A stretch of DNA of 64,000 nt from Amycolatopsis sp. NBC_01488 (GCF_036227105.1 NZ_CP109434.1:7722501-7786500); one strand, 5' to 3'; counted from the first letter of the stretch, positions 17,477 to 26,443 are shown. Numbers and translations are program-made. The notes: generated by a model from the letters alone, not told the origin.

Positions 17477-18886
17477 TCAACCGAGTTCGGGGCGCCGGTC
17501 CCGGACCGGGCTGACCGCCTCGAGCGCCGCACCCAGGCGCAGGATCGTCGTCTCGTCGTACCAGCGGGAGACGAGTTGGACGCCGATCGGCAGGCCCTCG
17601 GCGCTCACCCCGAACGGCAAGGCCAGCGCGGGCAGGCCGGTGAGGTTGAACGGAACGGTCGCCCGCATGATGCCGCGTGCCGGCACGGTGACGTCCCCGA
17701 CGAGGAACTTCGACCGGGCATGCGGCGGCGCGGGAACGGGACACACCGGACACAGCAGCGCGTCGTAGTGCTCGAAGTATCCGGTGAACATGCCACTGAG
17801 TGCTTCGACCTGCTGCTGCGCGGCGACGTACTCGGCCAGGGCCGGCTCCGGCGCGCTGATCGTCCGCTGGATGACGGTGTGCACCTCGGTCTCTCGCCCC
17901 GTGACGACCCGGCGGAAGTACGGCACCACCTCGGCGGCGAACAGCACTGCACTGAACGCCGTCGAATCCACCGAGGCCAATCGGTCCAGCGGGGCGCGGT
18001 CCACCGTGCACCCCAGGTCCCGCAACGCATCGGCCGCAGCCATGACGGTCGCCGTCACCGCACGATCCACCGGGCCGAACACGGGCTCGCCGGCCCAGCC
18101 CACCCGCATCCCCGCCACCTCCGCCGGCCCGGGCGCGAGGGGCGGCGAAGACCGGACGTAACCGTCGATGCCATCGGGCCCGGCGAGGACGCCGAACGCG
18201 GTCCTGATGTCCCGCACACTGCGCGCCATCGGCCCGACATGCCAGTAGCGGCGCGGCACCTCCGGCCAGTGCCCGGTGACCGGTATCCGGCCCCGAGTCG
18301 CCTTCAGCGCCACGATGCCCGTGTCGTGAGCCGGTCCGCGCACCGAGATGGCCACGTCGCTCCCGAGCCCCAGCGGCGACATCCCCGCGGCGATCGCGGC
18401 CGACTCGCCGCCGCTGGAGCCACCGGGGGTCCGGTCCCCGTGCCACGGATTGCGGGACCGTCCGATCAGGAGGTTGTCGGTCTCGGTCCAGTAGGAGAAC
18501 TCAGGCAGGTTGGTCTTCGCCAGTGGCAGCCCGCCGGCCGCCCGGAGCCGGGCGACCGCGGTGGCGTCCGCCGCCGGCACGTGGTCCCGGAACACCACCG
18601 AACCGCGCGTGGTCACCGCACCCGCCACGTCGAGCGCGTCCTTGACCGTGAACGGCACCCCGTGCAACGGTCCCAGTGGCTCACCGGCCGCCACCGCCTC
18701 GTCCGCCACGCGGGCCGCAGCGAGCGCTTGCTCGGCCAGCACCGTGATCATCGCGTTGACCACCGGATCGACCGCCTCGATGCGATCCAGGTGCGCCTGG
18801 ACCACCTCCACCGCGGACACCTGCCGGGTGCCGATCAGCTTCGCCAGCCCGGTCGCGTCCTGGCGCCAAAGCTCCTGCTCGCTCAT
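17477..18886 (-). CDS. Amidase, amidase-signature family
   Basis: 469 residues, normal for the AS family. The Ser-cisSer-Lys triad is visible: Lys82 (HGVPFTVKDALDVAG), cis-Ser about 157 in TPGGSSGG, and nucleophile Ser181 in GSDVAISVRGPA. The usual D-x-GG-S-I/V-R reads DVAISVR, so the two glycines before the nucleophile are replaced by Ala-Ile, an uncommon change near the oxyanion hole. Family members hydrolyse amides; some are Glu/Asp-tRNA amidotransferase subunits, but no gatB or gatC is nearby. The ATG at 18886 is preceded by GGAGAAGGG. An in-frame GTG at 18922 would add 12 residues and lacks a ribosome-binding site. Confidence 0.9.
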   Translation of the reverse strand: MSEQELWRQDATGLAKLIGTRQVSAVEVVQAHLDRIEAVDPVVNAMITVLAEQALAAARVADEAVAAGEPLGPLHGVPFTVKDALDVAGAVTTRGSVVFRDHVPAADATAVARLRAAGGLPLAKTNLPEFSYWTETDNLLIGRSRNPWHGDRTPGGSSGGESAAIAAGMSPLGLGSDVAISVRGPAHDTGIVALKATRGRIPVTGHWPEVPRRYWHVGPMARSVRDIRTAFGVLAGPDGIDGYVRSSPPLAPGPAEVAGMRVGWAGEPVFGPVDRAVTATVMAAADALRDLGCTVDRAPLDRLASVDSTAFSAVLFAAEVVPYFRRVVTGRETEVHTVIQRTISAPEPALAEYVAAQQQVEALSGMFTGYFEHYDALLCPVCPVPAPPHARSKFLVGDVTVPARGIMRATVPFNLTGLPALALPFGVSAEGLPIGVQLVSRWYDETTILRLGAALEAVSPVRDRRPELG

Positions 18887-18964
18887 CAACCGGCCCTTCT
18901 CCGACGCCGTCGACAAGATCACCTTACAACCGGAGCGTGGCCATTCCGGGTGGGCGCAGCGTGG

Positions 18965-19405
18965 TCACGCTTTGCCCGGCGCGCTTGGGGAAAACATCTC
19001 GGCGTGGTCGGCGACGAACTGGCGGAAGGCCCGCGCCGGCCGGCCGAGCAGCGACGGTACGTCCTCGGTGACCCAGTCGGAGTCCCCCTCCGCGAACAGG
19101 CCGAGTGCTTGGGCGTTCATCCCGGCGACAGCTTCGGGAAACCCGGCGTCGATCATGGCCTGCCGCTGCTCTTCGAACGTAAGGGGATGGAAGGTGATCG
19201 GCCGGCCGAGCACGGTCGAGAGCACTCCTGCCGCGTCCGGGTAGGAGAGGCGCTCGGGCCCGGTGAGCCAGTACGTCTTTCCCGCGTGGGGAGCGGGTGA
19301 GACGGCGATTTCGGCGGCGACGGCAGCGACGTCGGGCTCCTCTCGCCGAGCGAGCGACAGCGCCGCCGCCGAGCCCACCTTGCCGGCGGTCGTGATGAGG
19401 ATCAT
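18965..19405 (-). pseudogene. NmrA-like NAD(P)-binding protein with an internal deletion
   Basis: 146 residues against about 280 in the family. The first 15 residues (MILITTAGKVGSAAA) look like the start of an NmrA Rossmann domain, although the glycine-rich turn is already changed (TTAGKVG). They pass directly into LARREEPDVAAVAAEIAV and the C-terminal half HAGKTYWLTGPERLSYPDAA to the end. About 130 residues in between are missing, in frame. The start codon abuts a headless TetR fragment on the other strand, so the original promoter is gone. Non-functional as an oxidoreductase. Confidence 0.75.
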
Positions 19406-19407
19406 GG

Positions 19408-19944
19408 TTCGAGCAGGCCGTCGCGGAAGAGACCGACCCCCGTCAGCGCATCCGGACCTACCTCGCGGGCGTCGGCACCGCGATGCGCCTGCACGGCCCC
19501 GCGTTCTACGACGACATGGTCAGCTACGCACCGACGGCCCGGATCTACCGCAAGAACTCCGACGTCGCCGCCCGCCGGGTCCACGAGATGATCGACGAAG
19601 GCATCCGGGCCGGCGCCTTCCGCGATGTCGACGGGAACTTCGCCGCCCAGGTCGTCGCCATCACCATCGACGCGGTCCAGTCCGGCGCGCTGCTGCAGAG
19701 CACCGGACTTTCCGCGGGCGACGCGTTCTCCCGCCTCGGCGACCTCATCCTGGACGGCCTCAGCCTCCCGGCCACCTCGGAGCAATCCCTTATGCTCCCG
19801 CGGGAGTCCGGGAAAGCAAGCGAGCGGGCCGCCCCGGGAGTGGCTACGCGCCGGAAGCCGGGGGCGGCTCCGTGGCCGTGCGCCGGGTCAGCTGCTGCGC
19901 CAGCTCGAACACCGCCTTCGCCCGGGCGAACTCCGCCGGGGTGA
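19408..19944 (+). pseudogene. TetR family regulator fragment lacking its DNA-binding domain
   Basis: From 19408 the frame reads FEQAVAEETDPRQRIRTYLA, continuing through AMRLHGPAFYDDMVSYAPTA to about 19785 (SRLGDLILDGLSLP). This is a typical TetR C-terminal ligand domain. The N-terminal HTH (about 60 residues) is missing: the fragment begins exactly where the deleted NmrA-like gene starts on the other strand. No stop occurs at the expected end; the frame runs on to 19944 into the 3' end of the ACT protein gene. A divergent TetR-NmrA pair seems to have lost the HTH and promoter in one deletion. Confidence 0.7.
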
Positions 19945-20677
19945 ACGGCAGCAGCCGGCGAGTGACGACCACCAGGCCGCCATCGCCGGTGACCAGCCGC
20001 ATCGCGCTTCCCTCGAAGCCCTCGCCGGACCGCCGCCCGATCCCCGCCGGGGCCTGCTCGACCACGCAGTCCCCGAGCAGGCCCCGCAGTACCTGCGCCA
20101 GGTCGGCCTCCGCCGCCACCAACCGCGTGGCCAACGTCAGCACCCGGGCCGGCAGGTCGACGAACTCGTGCACATCGGCCGGCACGACCCGCACGTCCCG
20201 GCCGCCACCCAGTTCGGTGACCTCGGCGATCTCGTCCGCCGTCGCTCCGGCCGGCGCGCGCACGAGGAACTCGTCGATCGCGCCCTCCTCGGCCGCGAGG
20301 ACCTGCATCGACACGATGTCGTACCGGTGGGCCGCCAACGCGGCCGTCACACCCGCGAGACTCCCGGGCACGTCCCGCACGGTCGCCCGGACCCGCCACG
20401 CCACCCCGGCCGGCGCTTCGCCCTCCGCGCTTTTCACCCGGGCACACCGGCGATGGGTCCACCACCGACGCCCGGCCGCCGAGACGACGAGCAGCCCACC
20501 GAGCACGAACAACACCACCGGCCCGACGCGGTTGTGCGACAGCGTGCTGACGAACAAGTCGGCGACGCCCGTGGCGATGAACAGGGCCGCGAGCTCGATC
20601 AGCTCACGCGTCGTGGACCGCTTCGCGTCGTCGGCGGCCGGCCGCCGGGTGTCGGATTCAGTCATGCGGACCAGCAT
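19844..20677 (-). CDS. Membrane-anchored ACT-domain protein
   Basis: 277 residues. A short cytoplasmic start (TRRPAADDAKRSTTRELI) is followed by two membrane helices (about residues 27-47, LAALFIATGVADLFVSTL, and 51-68, VGPVVLFVLGGLLVVSAA). Next comes an ACT domain at about 88-165 (VRDVPGSLAGVTAALAAHRYDIVSMQVLA), then a soluble C-terminal part. ACT domains bind amino acids or similar ligands. A membrane-tethered ACT domain with no enzyme attached suggests a sensor or transporter regulator; inferred. Start ATG 20677 follows AAGGACGGGCGCC; an in-frame ATG at 20665 is possible. No operon partner. Confidence 0.72.
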   Translation of the reverse strand: MLVRMTESDTRRPAADDAKRSTTRELIELAALFIATGVADLFVSTLSHNRVGPVVLFVLGGLLVVSAAGRRWWTHRRCARVKSAEGEAPAGVAWRVRATVRDVPGSLAGVTAALAAHRYDIVSMQVLAAEEGAIDEFLVRAPAGATADEIAEVTELGGGRDVRVVPADVHEFVDLPARVLTLATRLVAAEADLAQVLRGLLGDCVVEQAPAGIGRRSGEGFEGSAMRLVTGDGGLVVVTRRLLPFTPAEFARAKAVFELAQQLTRRTATEPPPASGA

Positions 20678-21075
20678 CGGCGCCCGTCCTTACCTCGAAC
20701 CTGCCCATCTGTCACGATTCAGTTAACCGCCGCGACAGAAACTCCGCGGCCGGCAACTCACCTGTTACCGCGACCGGGTCGTCGATGGGCCCAGTGCCGG
20801 GATCCGCTCCGGGCACCGGCGCGTCTTCGGCTCGGCGGCAAACGCTCCCGGTTGCCGCCGAGCCCCCATCTCCCTGCCGCCCTTGACAAAGCTGAGGTCG
20901 GCTGACGGCATTCAAGGTTCTCGCGGCCAGGGCAGAGGTGATCCATCGTGCGCCGTTCGATCCGGCAGCTGGGGAGAGTGCAAGCTGCGTCGGCCGATCG
21001 TCGCGCGGATGCTGTCGATCTGAATACCGAGGTACCCGCCGGCGGGCTTGTCGCCGGCCCGGCGGCTCCTTCGGG
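20678..21075. other. Intergenic region, about 400 bases, with a strong hairpin
   Basis: No gene is supported on either strand; short open frames here lack ribosome-binding sites and family patterns. The region holds the hairpin at 20829-20864 and a TTGACA at 20884 with no convincing -10 or downstream gene. Confidence 0.4.
20829..20864. terminator. Hairpin with a 13-bp perfect stem
   Basis: GGCTCGGCGGCAA (20829-20841) pairs with TTGCCGCCGAGCC (20852-20864) around a 10-base loop. It lies about 210 bases beyond the LLM oxidoreductase stop codon and upstream of the ACT gene, both on the minus strand, so it could end the LLM transcript. Confidence 0.5.
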
Positions 21076-21954
21076 TCAGGCTTTGGCCACGCGTTCGCGG
21101 ACCGCGGGGACGACCTCGGCGGCGAACCGGCGCAGGACGTCCGCCGAGTCGGCGCGATAGAGGAAGAACGTGTCGATCCGCTGGGTCAACGCCACCTCGG
21201 CGAGCTGTTCGGCCCACACCTCGGGCGCCCCCTGCAGGAACCCGGAGCCGGCGTCGATTCGGCCTTCGATGTTGTAACCGCGGCGGATGTTCGCCGGTGA
21301 GCGGCCGGCGGCCAACGCGGCTTCGTCGATGACCTGGTTGGCGGCCGGCAGGGCTTCCGGGGGAAAGAACGGCGAGCTCGGGATCCAGCCGTCGGCGATG
21401 GCCCCGGTCAGGCGCAGCAGTCGTGGCTGGTAGGCGCCGAACCAGATGCCCAGCTCGTGCAGCGGCGCCGGACCGGGCTTGACGCCGCCCAGCTGGTAGT
21501 GCTTGCCCGCGAATTCGACGTCCGCCTTGGCTGTCCACAAGGCACGGATGACGTGGACGGCTTCCTCCAGTGCCTCGATCGACTGACCGGCGGTGCGCCG
21601 CGGTCCGCCTTCCGCGACGATGTCGTCCCACATCTGCTGGGCGCCGGTCCCGAGGCCGAGTTCGAAACGTCCGCCACTGAGGATGTCGAGGGTGGCTGCA
21701 GTGCGGGCCAGCACGGCGGGCGGGCGCAGCGGGAGGTTGAGCAGGTTGGGCAGCACCGTGATCCGCGTCGTCCGGGCCACGATCGCGGAGAGCAGCGCGA
21801 TGGTGTCCAGTCGCTCCGGCCAGTACGGGTGATCGGACAGGGTCACGACGTCGTAGCCGAGTTCTTCCATCAGCTCGGCCAGCCCGACGACGTCCTGCGG
21901 GCGATCCGCGGGCGGCTCGAGCAGGGCACCGAACTTGAGGTCGTGGGCGGTCAC
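21076..21954 (-). CDS. LLM-class (luciferase-like) F420-dependent oxidoreductase
   Basis: 292 residues. TIM-barrel pattern of the TIGR03621-like group: LKFGALLEPPADRPQDVVGL, LGYDVVTLSDHPYW, TTRITVLPNLLNLPLRPPAV, LDILSGGRFELGLGTG, and the cofactor-side GRSPANIRRGYNIEGR. Such proteins use F420 (or FMN) to oxidise or reduce unknown small molecules. The start is GTG 21954, overlapping the hemerythrin gene's stop (GTGA), with GGAGGAGCG upstream, so the two are coupled. Confidence 0.9.
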   Translation of the reverse strand: MTAHDLKFGALLEPPADRPQDVVGLAELMEELGYDVVTLSDHPYWPERLDTIALLSAIVARTTRITVLPNLLNLPLRPPAVLARTAATLDILSGGRFELGLGTGAQQMWDDIVAEGGPRRTAGQSIEALEEAVHVIRALWTAKADVEFAGKHYQLGGVKPGPAPLHELGIWFGAYQPRLLRLTGAIADGWIPSSPFFPPEALPAANQVIDEAALAAGRSPANIRRGYNIEGRIDAGSGFLQGAPEVWAEQLAEVALTQRIDTFFLYRADSADVLRRFAAEVVPAVRERVAKA

Positions 21955-22637
21955 CGCGCTCCTCCGATGCGCTCGGGCGTGGCGGTGCCGTGCACCCGCT
22001 GGGCGTGCGCCGCGAAGGCTTGGGAGGCCAGGTCTCCGATGACCGCGCCGACCTCGGGCGGCAGGGACGCGACGATGTCCCGGACGGTGCCGGGGTCGGC
22101 CTCGTAGGCCATGAGCCCGAACATCAGCGGCATCTGCTCCGGGGCGACGTCGGCCGCGCCGGCGGCGACCATCTGTCCCCATTCGGCGGCGGTGATGTGC
22201 TTCTCGATGAGGGGAAGCGCTTTCTCCTCCTCGACGGCGAGGTGCTCGACGAGCCGCGCGTGCAGCCGGGTCACCGATTCGGCGAGCGCCGCACCCCGCG
22301 CGGGGTCGGCGCTGTCACGCCAAGAAGCCAGCTCCGCGCGCACCTCGCCCAGCAGTGCGTCGATGGCCTCGTGCTGTTCTTCCATGACCCGCACGACAGG
22401 CTCCGCGTCAGCGCCGGCTCGGTCGAGCAGCCGGTGCCAGAGGTGTTCGTCCTCGCTCGCGTGGTGGTGATGCAGCACAGTGTCCACGAGCCGGACGTGA
22501 TCGGCGACGACCGCGGCGCGCTCGAGGTCTCCGTCGGCGACGCCGCGGATCAGTGCCGGGGCCAGGCCGATCTCCCGGCGGAACATGGTGTGCGCCAGAT
22601 ACATGTCGCGCACGTCGGCCAAGGGTTCGTTGGTCAT
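21951..22637 (-). CDS. Hemerythrin-like HHE domain protein
   Basis: 228 residues. The four-helix bundle carries the metal-binding pattern: an early His (YLAHTMFRREIGL), HHHHASEDEHLW (about residues 55-66), EEQHEAIDALL, and HLAVEEEKALPL. Bacterial HHE proteins bind a di-iron centre and respond to O2, NO or oxidative stress. The C-terminal 90 residues (WGQMVAAGAADVAPEQMPLM and onward) are a family-typical extra helix pair. It is first in a coupled pair with the LLM oxidoreductase and lies 61 bases after the AraC regulator gene on the same strand, possibly one transcription unit. Confidence 0.9.
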   Translation of the reverse strand: MTNEPLADVRDMYLAHTMFRREIGLAPALIRGVADGDLERAAVVADHVRLVDTVLHHHHASEDEHLWHRLLDRAGADAEPVVRVMEEQHEAIDALLGEVRAELASWRDSADPARGAALAESVTRLHARLVEHLAVEEEKALPLIEKHITAAEWGQMVAAGAADVAPEQMPLMFGLMAYEADPGTVRDIVASLPPEVGAVIGDLASQAFAAHAQRVHGTATPERIGGAR

Positions 22638-22698
22638 GATTGCTTTTCTAACAGGAAAAAAGCCACCGGTAACGGAATTGTCCAGGATGCGAATCAGT

Positions 22699-23601
22699 TT
22701 ATCCGCGAAGCGTACGCAGCGGTTTCTGGCCGTATTTGGCCTCGTGCGCGGCGGCGAACCGGCCGAGGTGGGCGAAGCCCCAGCGGCGGGCCACGTCGGC
22801 GACCGAGTCGGCGGACGGGTCGGCGGCGCGCAGCTCCTCGTGCGCCCGGCGCAGCCGGACGTCGCGGACGTATTCCATCGGAGACATCCCGAGGTGCTGC
22901 TGGAACCCTTTCTGCAGGGTGCGCGGGCCGACCCCGCACCGGGTCGCCAGCAGGGTCAGCGTGAGCGGCGCTTGCGGGTCCGATTCGATGAGGTCGATCG
23001 CGGCGCGGACCGACGCCGGCCGCGCGGCGACGACGGGTCCGGCGAGCGCCTCGGCGTGGGAGTGCGACGCCGCGAGGACGAAGCCGTTGAGCAAGCTCTC
23101 CGCCAGCGGCGCCGCGACCAGCGGCTGAGACAGCAGCCCACCCGGGAGCGAGAGCTGCCGATTGACGGAGAACAGCAGGTCGGCCCAGCTGCGGCCATAG
23201 CCGTCCCGGGTGTTCATGACGGGGTCGAAGGTGACCCGGCTCGAGGTGCGGTCGCCGACCAGGCGGGCCAGTGCGGTCTCCACGGCCGGCAGGTCGATCC
23301 GCACGCACAGGGCGCGATAGCCGACCGGCCACCGCCCGGTGAACTCGCCGCCGCCCGGCAGGTACACCGCCGAGGATCGGCTGTTGACGATCATGTCGAC
23401 GCCGCGGTGCCGGGACTCGAACCGGCCGGTGATCGGCAGGTGGACGTAGAACCCGGTGCCGACGTCGTCGGTTTCGAGCCGCAGCTCTTCCTGGAACGCG
23501 ACCTCGCCGATGGTGATCGGCCCGAGCGCGGCGTCCCGGTAGGTCGACACCGTCATCTCCGCCTGCGGCACGGTTTCGATCGTGGACGTGCGCACGAACA
23601 T
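22699..23601 (-). CDS. AraC family transcriptional regulator
   Basis: 300 residues. The N-terminal cupin-type AraC-binding-like region (about 1-180) belongs to the AraC_binding_2 type with VHLPITGRFESRHRG. The C-terminal double HTH (about 195-300) has LTLLATRCGVGPRTLQKGFQ, GMSPMEYVRDVRLRRAHEEL and VADVARRWGFAHLGRFAAAH, ending YGQKPLRTLRG. Relatives control catabolic or stress genes. Gene order (AraC, hemerythrin, LLM oxidoreductase, all minus strand, short gaps) makes the two downstream genes likely targets. Confidence 0.92.
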   Translation of the reverse strand: MFVRTSTIETVPQAEMTVSTYRDAALGPITIGEVAFQEELRLETDDVGTGFYVHLPITGRFESRHRGVDMIVNSRSSAVYLPGGGEFTGRWPVGYRALCVRIDLPAVETALARLVGDRTSSRVTFDPVMNTRDGYGRSWADLLFSVNRQLSLPGGLLSQPLVAAPLAESLLNGFVLAASHSHAEALAGPVVAARPASVRAAIDLIESDPQAPLTLTLLATRCGVGPRTLQKGFQQHLGMSPMEYVRDVRLRRAHEELRAADPSADSVADVARRWGFAHLGRFAAAHEAKYGQKPLRTLRG

Positions 23602-23696
23602 CTGCTACCCCCGCCGCGACGCGTTTCGTCGCTTTCAAGGATACGGACGGTCCGTCCTCCGGCGGCGACGGGCGGGTCGGGCAGTGGTCCACCGCG

Positions 23697-23796
23697 TCAG
23701 ACGGTGTTCCCGGGCCGGGTCGCCTCGATCGCCTCCCGCAGTGCCCGGCGGCTGAGTCTGCTCAGCACCGTGCCGATCGGCACCTGCAGAATCCGA
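23697..23796 (-). pseudogene. C-terminal remnant of an ECF sigma factor
   Basis: On the minus strand, ending at the TGA at 23697, the frame reads ILQVPIGTVLSRLSRRALRE and then a short acidic tail. The VPIGTVLSRLSR segment is the recognition helix of sigma region 4.2. Everything before it is missing, and no start codon is present. It lies about 120 bases from the start of an intact but different ECF factor on the opposite strand. Confidence 0.6.
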
Positions 23797-23919
23797 GTAG
23801 TCCCGGCCGAGCTACAGCTCCAGTTCCTGCCGGGCTGCTATCAGCTCCACCGATCAGAAATCCGCCGCCACGTCGTCAGTTCTGGTAGCCCCCTCGCACC
23901 GGTGGAAGGATCGACGACC

Positions 23920-24942
23920 ATGACCGACGCCAGACCGCTGGGCGCCGACGAGGCCACGTTCATCGCGGTGGTCCGCTCAGGCGATCCGGCACGGTTCGCG
24001 CTCATCACGGAGCGCCACCGGCGTGAGCTGCAGGTGCACTGCTACCGGATGCTCGCGAACTACGAGGACGCCCAGGACATGACGCAGGAGACGTTCCTGC
24101 GAGCGTGGCACAAGCGGACGTCGTTCAAGGGCCACGCCGCGCTGCGGACCTGGCTGTACCGGATCGCGACGAACGTCTGCCTCGACTTCCTCGAGAAGCG
24201 CAATGACCGCACCCCCGTACCGTCCGAGCTGCCGGACGCCGGCTCCGAGCCGGCGTACCTGCAGCCGTACCCCGACCGGATGCTCCCCGAGGACCCGCAG
24301 GAATCGGTGGTGGCGCGGGAGACGATCGAGCTGGCGTTCATCGTCGCCGTCCAGCACCTGCCGCCGCGGCAGCGGGCGGTGCTCATCCTGCGCGACGTCC
24401 TCGGCTGGCCGGCGTCGAAGGCCGCCGACGCCCTCGAGCTGACCGTCGCCTCGGTCACCAGCGCCCTGCAGCGGGCGCGGGTGACGATGCGCGAGCAGCT
24501 GCCCGGCCGCCGCCTCGACTGGCGGAGCCCCGCCACCCACGAGCTGTCGAACGACGAGCGCGGCGTGGTGAAGGCCTACATCGACGCCCATGAGCGCAAC
24601 GACCTCGACGGGCTGATGTCCCTGCTGCGCGACGACCTGCGCTTCGCGATGCTGCCCGAGCCGGGCACCCTGATCATGGGGGCCAAGGACGCGGTGGACG
24701 GCTGGGTCTCCGGCGGACTCTTCCAGCGCGGCAAGGACGACTGGCGCTGCATCGCCACGACGGTCAACCGCATGCCTGCCGCCGCGCTGTACCTGCGCAC
24801 CCCCGACGACCCGGAGTACCGGTTGTTGAACATCGCGGTCCTGCACATCGTGGACGGGAAGATCGCCGAGCTCACCGGATTCGACGTGACCGGCAAACCA
24901 TGGCTGGACCTGCCCCCGACACTGGGAAAGGTTCCCTCATAG
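23920..24942 (+). CDS. ECF sigma factor with C-terminal SnoaL-like domain (TIGR02960/SigX5-like)
   Basis: 340 residues. Region 2 is at about 12-80 (RFALITERHRRELQVHCYRM, YEDAQDMTQETFLRAWHKR). Region 4 is at about 135-190 (LPPRQRAVLILRDVLGWPAS, VASVTSALQRARVTMREQLP). A C-terminal NTF2/SnoaL-like domain runs from about 215 to 325 (VVKAYIDAHERNDLDGLMSL, LNIAVLHIVDGKIAELTGFD). In such sigma factors the C-terminal domain takes the regulatory role of a separate anti-sigma factor. Start ATG 23920 follows GGTGGAAGGATC. It converges with the DHFR-like gene, a pairing often seen for this ECF group. Confidence 0.92.
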   Translation: MTDARPLGADEATFIAVVRSGDPARFALITERHRRELQVHCYRMLANYEDAQDMTQETFLRAWHKRTSFKGHAALRTWLYRIATNVCLDFLEKRNDRTPVPSELPDAGSEPAYLQPYPDRMLPEDPQESVVARETIELAFIVAVQHLPPRQRAVLILRDVLGWPASKAADALELTVASVTSALQRARVTMREQLPGRRLDWRSPATHELSNDERGVVKAYIDAHERNDLDGLMSLLRDDLRFAMLPEPGTLIMGAKDAVDGWVSGGLFQRGKDDWRCIATTVNRMPAAALYLRTPDDPEYRLLNIAVLHIVDGKIAELTGFDVTGKPWLDLPPTLGKVPS

Positions 24943-24957
24943 CCGAGGGGCCCGTGT

Positions 24958-25524
24958 TCATCGCTTCGTCTCGTATCGGGTCAGCACCACGCCGCCGGGA
25001 AACGTCCGTGTCTCCACGAGGTCCAGGTTCACCCAGCTGTCCAGCGCCGTGAAGAACGGCGTGCCGCCGCCCACCAGGACCGGATGGGTGACGATCGCGT
25101 ACGCGTCGATCAGCCCGGCCCGCATGGCCGCCCCGGCGAGCGTGGCGCCGCCGATGCCCATCGGGCCGCCGTCCTCGGCCTTGAGCCGGGTGATCTCGGC
25201 GACCGGGTCCCCGGTGACCAGGCGGGTGTTCCAGTCGACCTTGTCGATCGTCGAGGAGAACACCACTTTCGGCGTGTCCCGCCAGTTCCGCGCGAACTCG
25301 ATCTGCGCCGGGGTGGCACCCGGCTGCTGGTCGCCGGTCGGCCAGTAGGAGCTCATCGCCTCCCACAGCTTGCGCCCGTACAGCGACAGATCGTTCGCCC
25401 GCTCCCAGTCGAGCCACCACTGGAACAGCTCGTCGCTCGGCGGCCCGCTCCAGCCGATGTCGACGCCGGTCGCGGCGATGTAGCCGTCCAGGGTCACGTT
25501 CATGCCGAAGATCAGTTTTCGCAT
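24958..25524 (-). CDS. Dihydrofolate reductase family (RibD C-terminal type) protein
   Basis: 188 residues. Begins MRKLIFGMNVTLDGYIAATG, the usual start of this family. It has LSLYGRKLWEAMSSYWP, GGPMGIGGATLAGAAMRAGL (the NADPH-binding glycine-rich loop) and DAYAIVTHPVLVGGGTPFF. These proteins share the DHFR/RibD reductase fold but mostly have no assigned substrate and are not the housekeeping folA. It converges with the ECF factor gene 15 bases away. Confidence 0.9.
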   Translation of the reverse strand: MRKLIFGMNVTLDGYIAATGVDIGWSGPPSDELFQWWLDWERANDLSLYGRKLWEAMSSYWPTGDQQPGATPAQIEFARNWRDTPKVVFSSTIDKVDWNTRLVTGDPVAEITRLKAEDGGPMGIGGATLAGAAMRAGLIDAYAIVTHPVLVGGGTPFFTALDSWVNLDLVETRTFPGGVVLTRYETKR

Positions 25525-25631
25525 CGTGCCAGCCTCTCGTGAGTCGATTTCACACGTTTAGACGGGTGCGGCGCGAAAACCTGATCGGTGCGCGATCCGC
25601 ATCCGCAGGACCCCGGTATCGGCGGCACGGC

Positions 25632-26012
25632 TCAGCGACCGGGCCGGAACGCCGCGCGCCGGCCGAAGCCCACCGCGACGAGTGCCGCGGCCGCGAGGGC
25701 GACTATCGCCGCAGGCAGGGCCTTCGCTCCGACGCCGTCGACGAAGACCGCCCCCACCGCGCCGGCCGCGAAGATCGCCAGGTTGAACGCCGTGGTGACC
25801 ATGGCGATGGCCGCGTCGGCGTGCTCGCCGGTGGCCGCGCCTGCGGCGGTCTGCAGCTGCGTCGCCGAGCCACCGAAGGCGAGTCCCCACAGGATGATGG
25901 CGAGGATCGCGAACGGCGTGGACCCCAGCGCCGGCAGCGGAAACCGCGGCGGTGGTCGATAGGACGTGGGCATGGCGCCGGTAGCGGCCGGCGCCTGGGT
26001 GATGTCGGACAT
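25632..26012 (-). pseudogene. MFS transporter with most of the middle deleted
   Basis: 126 residues against about 400 for the family. A short hydrophilic start (MSDITQAPAATGAMPTSY) runs straight into the last part of a DHA1-type efflux protein: ILAIILWGLAFGGSATQLQT, HADAAIAMVTTAFNLAIFAA and GAVFVDGVGAKALPA, about three membrane helices. At least nine helices are missing, in frame. It cannot transport. Together with the neighbouring broken genes it marks a zone of deletions. Confidence 0.7.
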
Positions 26013-26084
26013 GGTGACTCCTTGTGGTCCTTGCCGCGCCGGGTGGCCGGCGCGACAAGGACGGTGACGAAGGGGCGGCGGCGC

Positions 26085-26443
26085 TCAGGCGGAAGTGGTG
26101 ACGCCGAGGGAGAAGTCGAAGTTGCCCGCGCCGTGGCGGCCCAGGCCCATCATCACCAGGCCCGTTCCTTCCAGCCAGCGCGCCATTTCCAAGGGGCCGG
26201 TGTCCAGCGGGCGCAGCCCGAGGCTCGTGATGAACGTCGACACGGTCGCCTTGGGCTGGGCGTCGTCGCCGGCGATGAGCACGTCCAGCGGGCCGCCCCG
26301 GGCCAGGACGTGGCCGAAGACGGTGTTGAACGCAGCGACGTCGGCGCCAGCGGGCCGACGTGTGCGGGCTCCGCCTCCGCGGCTGTGGCGGGCACGACCG
26401 CCGCGGCGAGCGCGAACGCAACGACGACGGCCCGTCTCTTCAT
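26085..26443 (-). pseudogene. Chimera: signal peptide joined out of frame to the C-terminal half of an NADPH:F420-reductase-like protein
   Basis: From ATG 26443 one frame encodes a good Sec signal peptide (MKRRAVVVAFALAAAVVPAT, cleavage near AEAEPA) that loses sense after about residue 33. From about 26351 another frame encodes AGADVAAFNTVFGHVLARGG down to GLGRHGAGNFDFSLG, ending at 26085. This is the C-terminal half of the F420-reductase-type protein found complete at 28455-29078 (there VVKAFNTIFRGVLEKG, FALGV). The join near 26350 looks like a deletion fusing two unrelated genes, out of frame. Confidence 0.65.

Noticed and set aside
24876..24892. CACCGGATTCGACGTGA inside the ECF sigma gene
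   Set aside because: Coding sequence, right arm broken; chance similarity.
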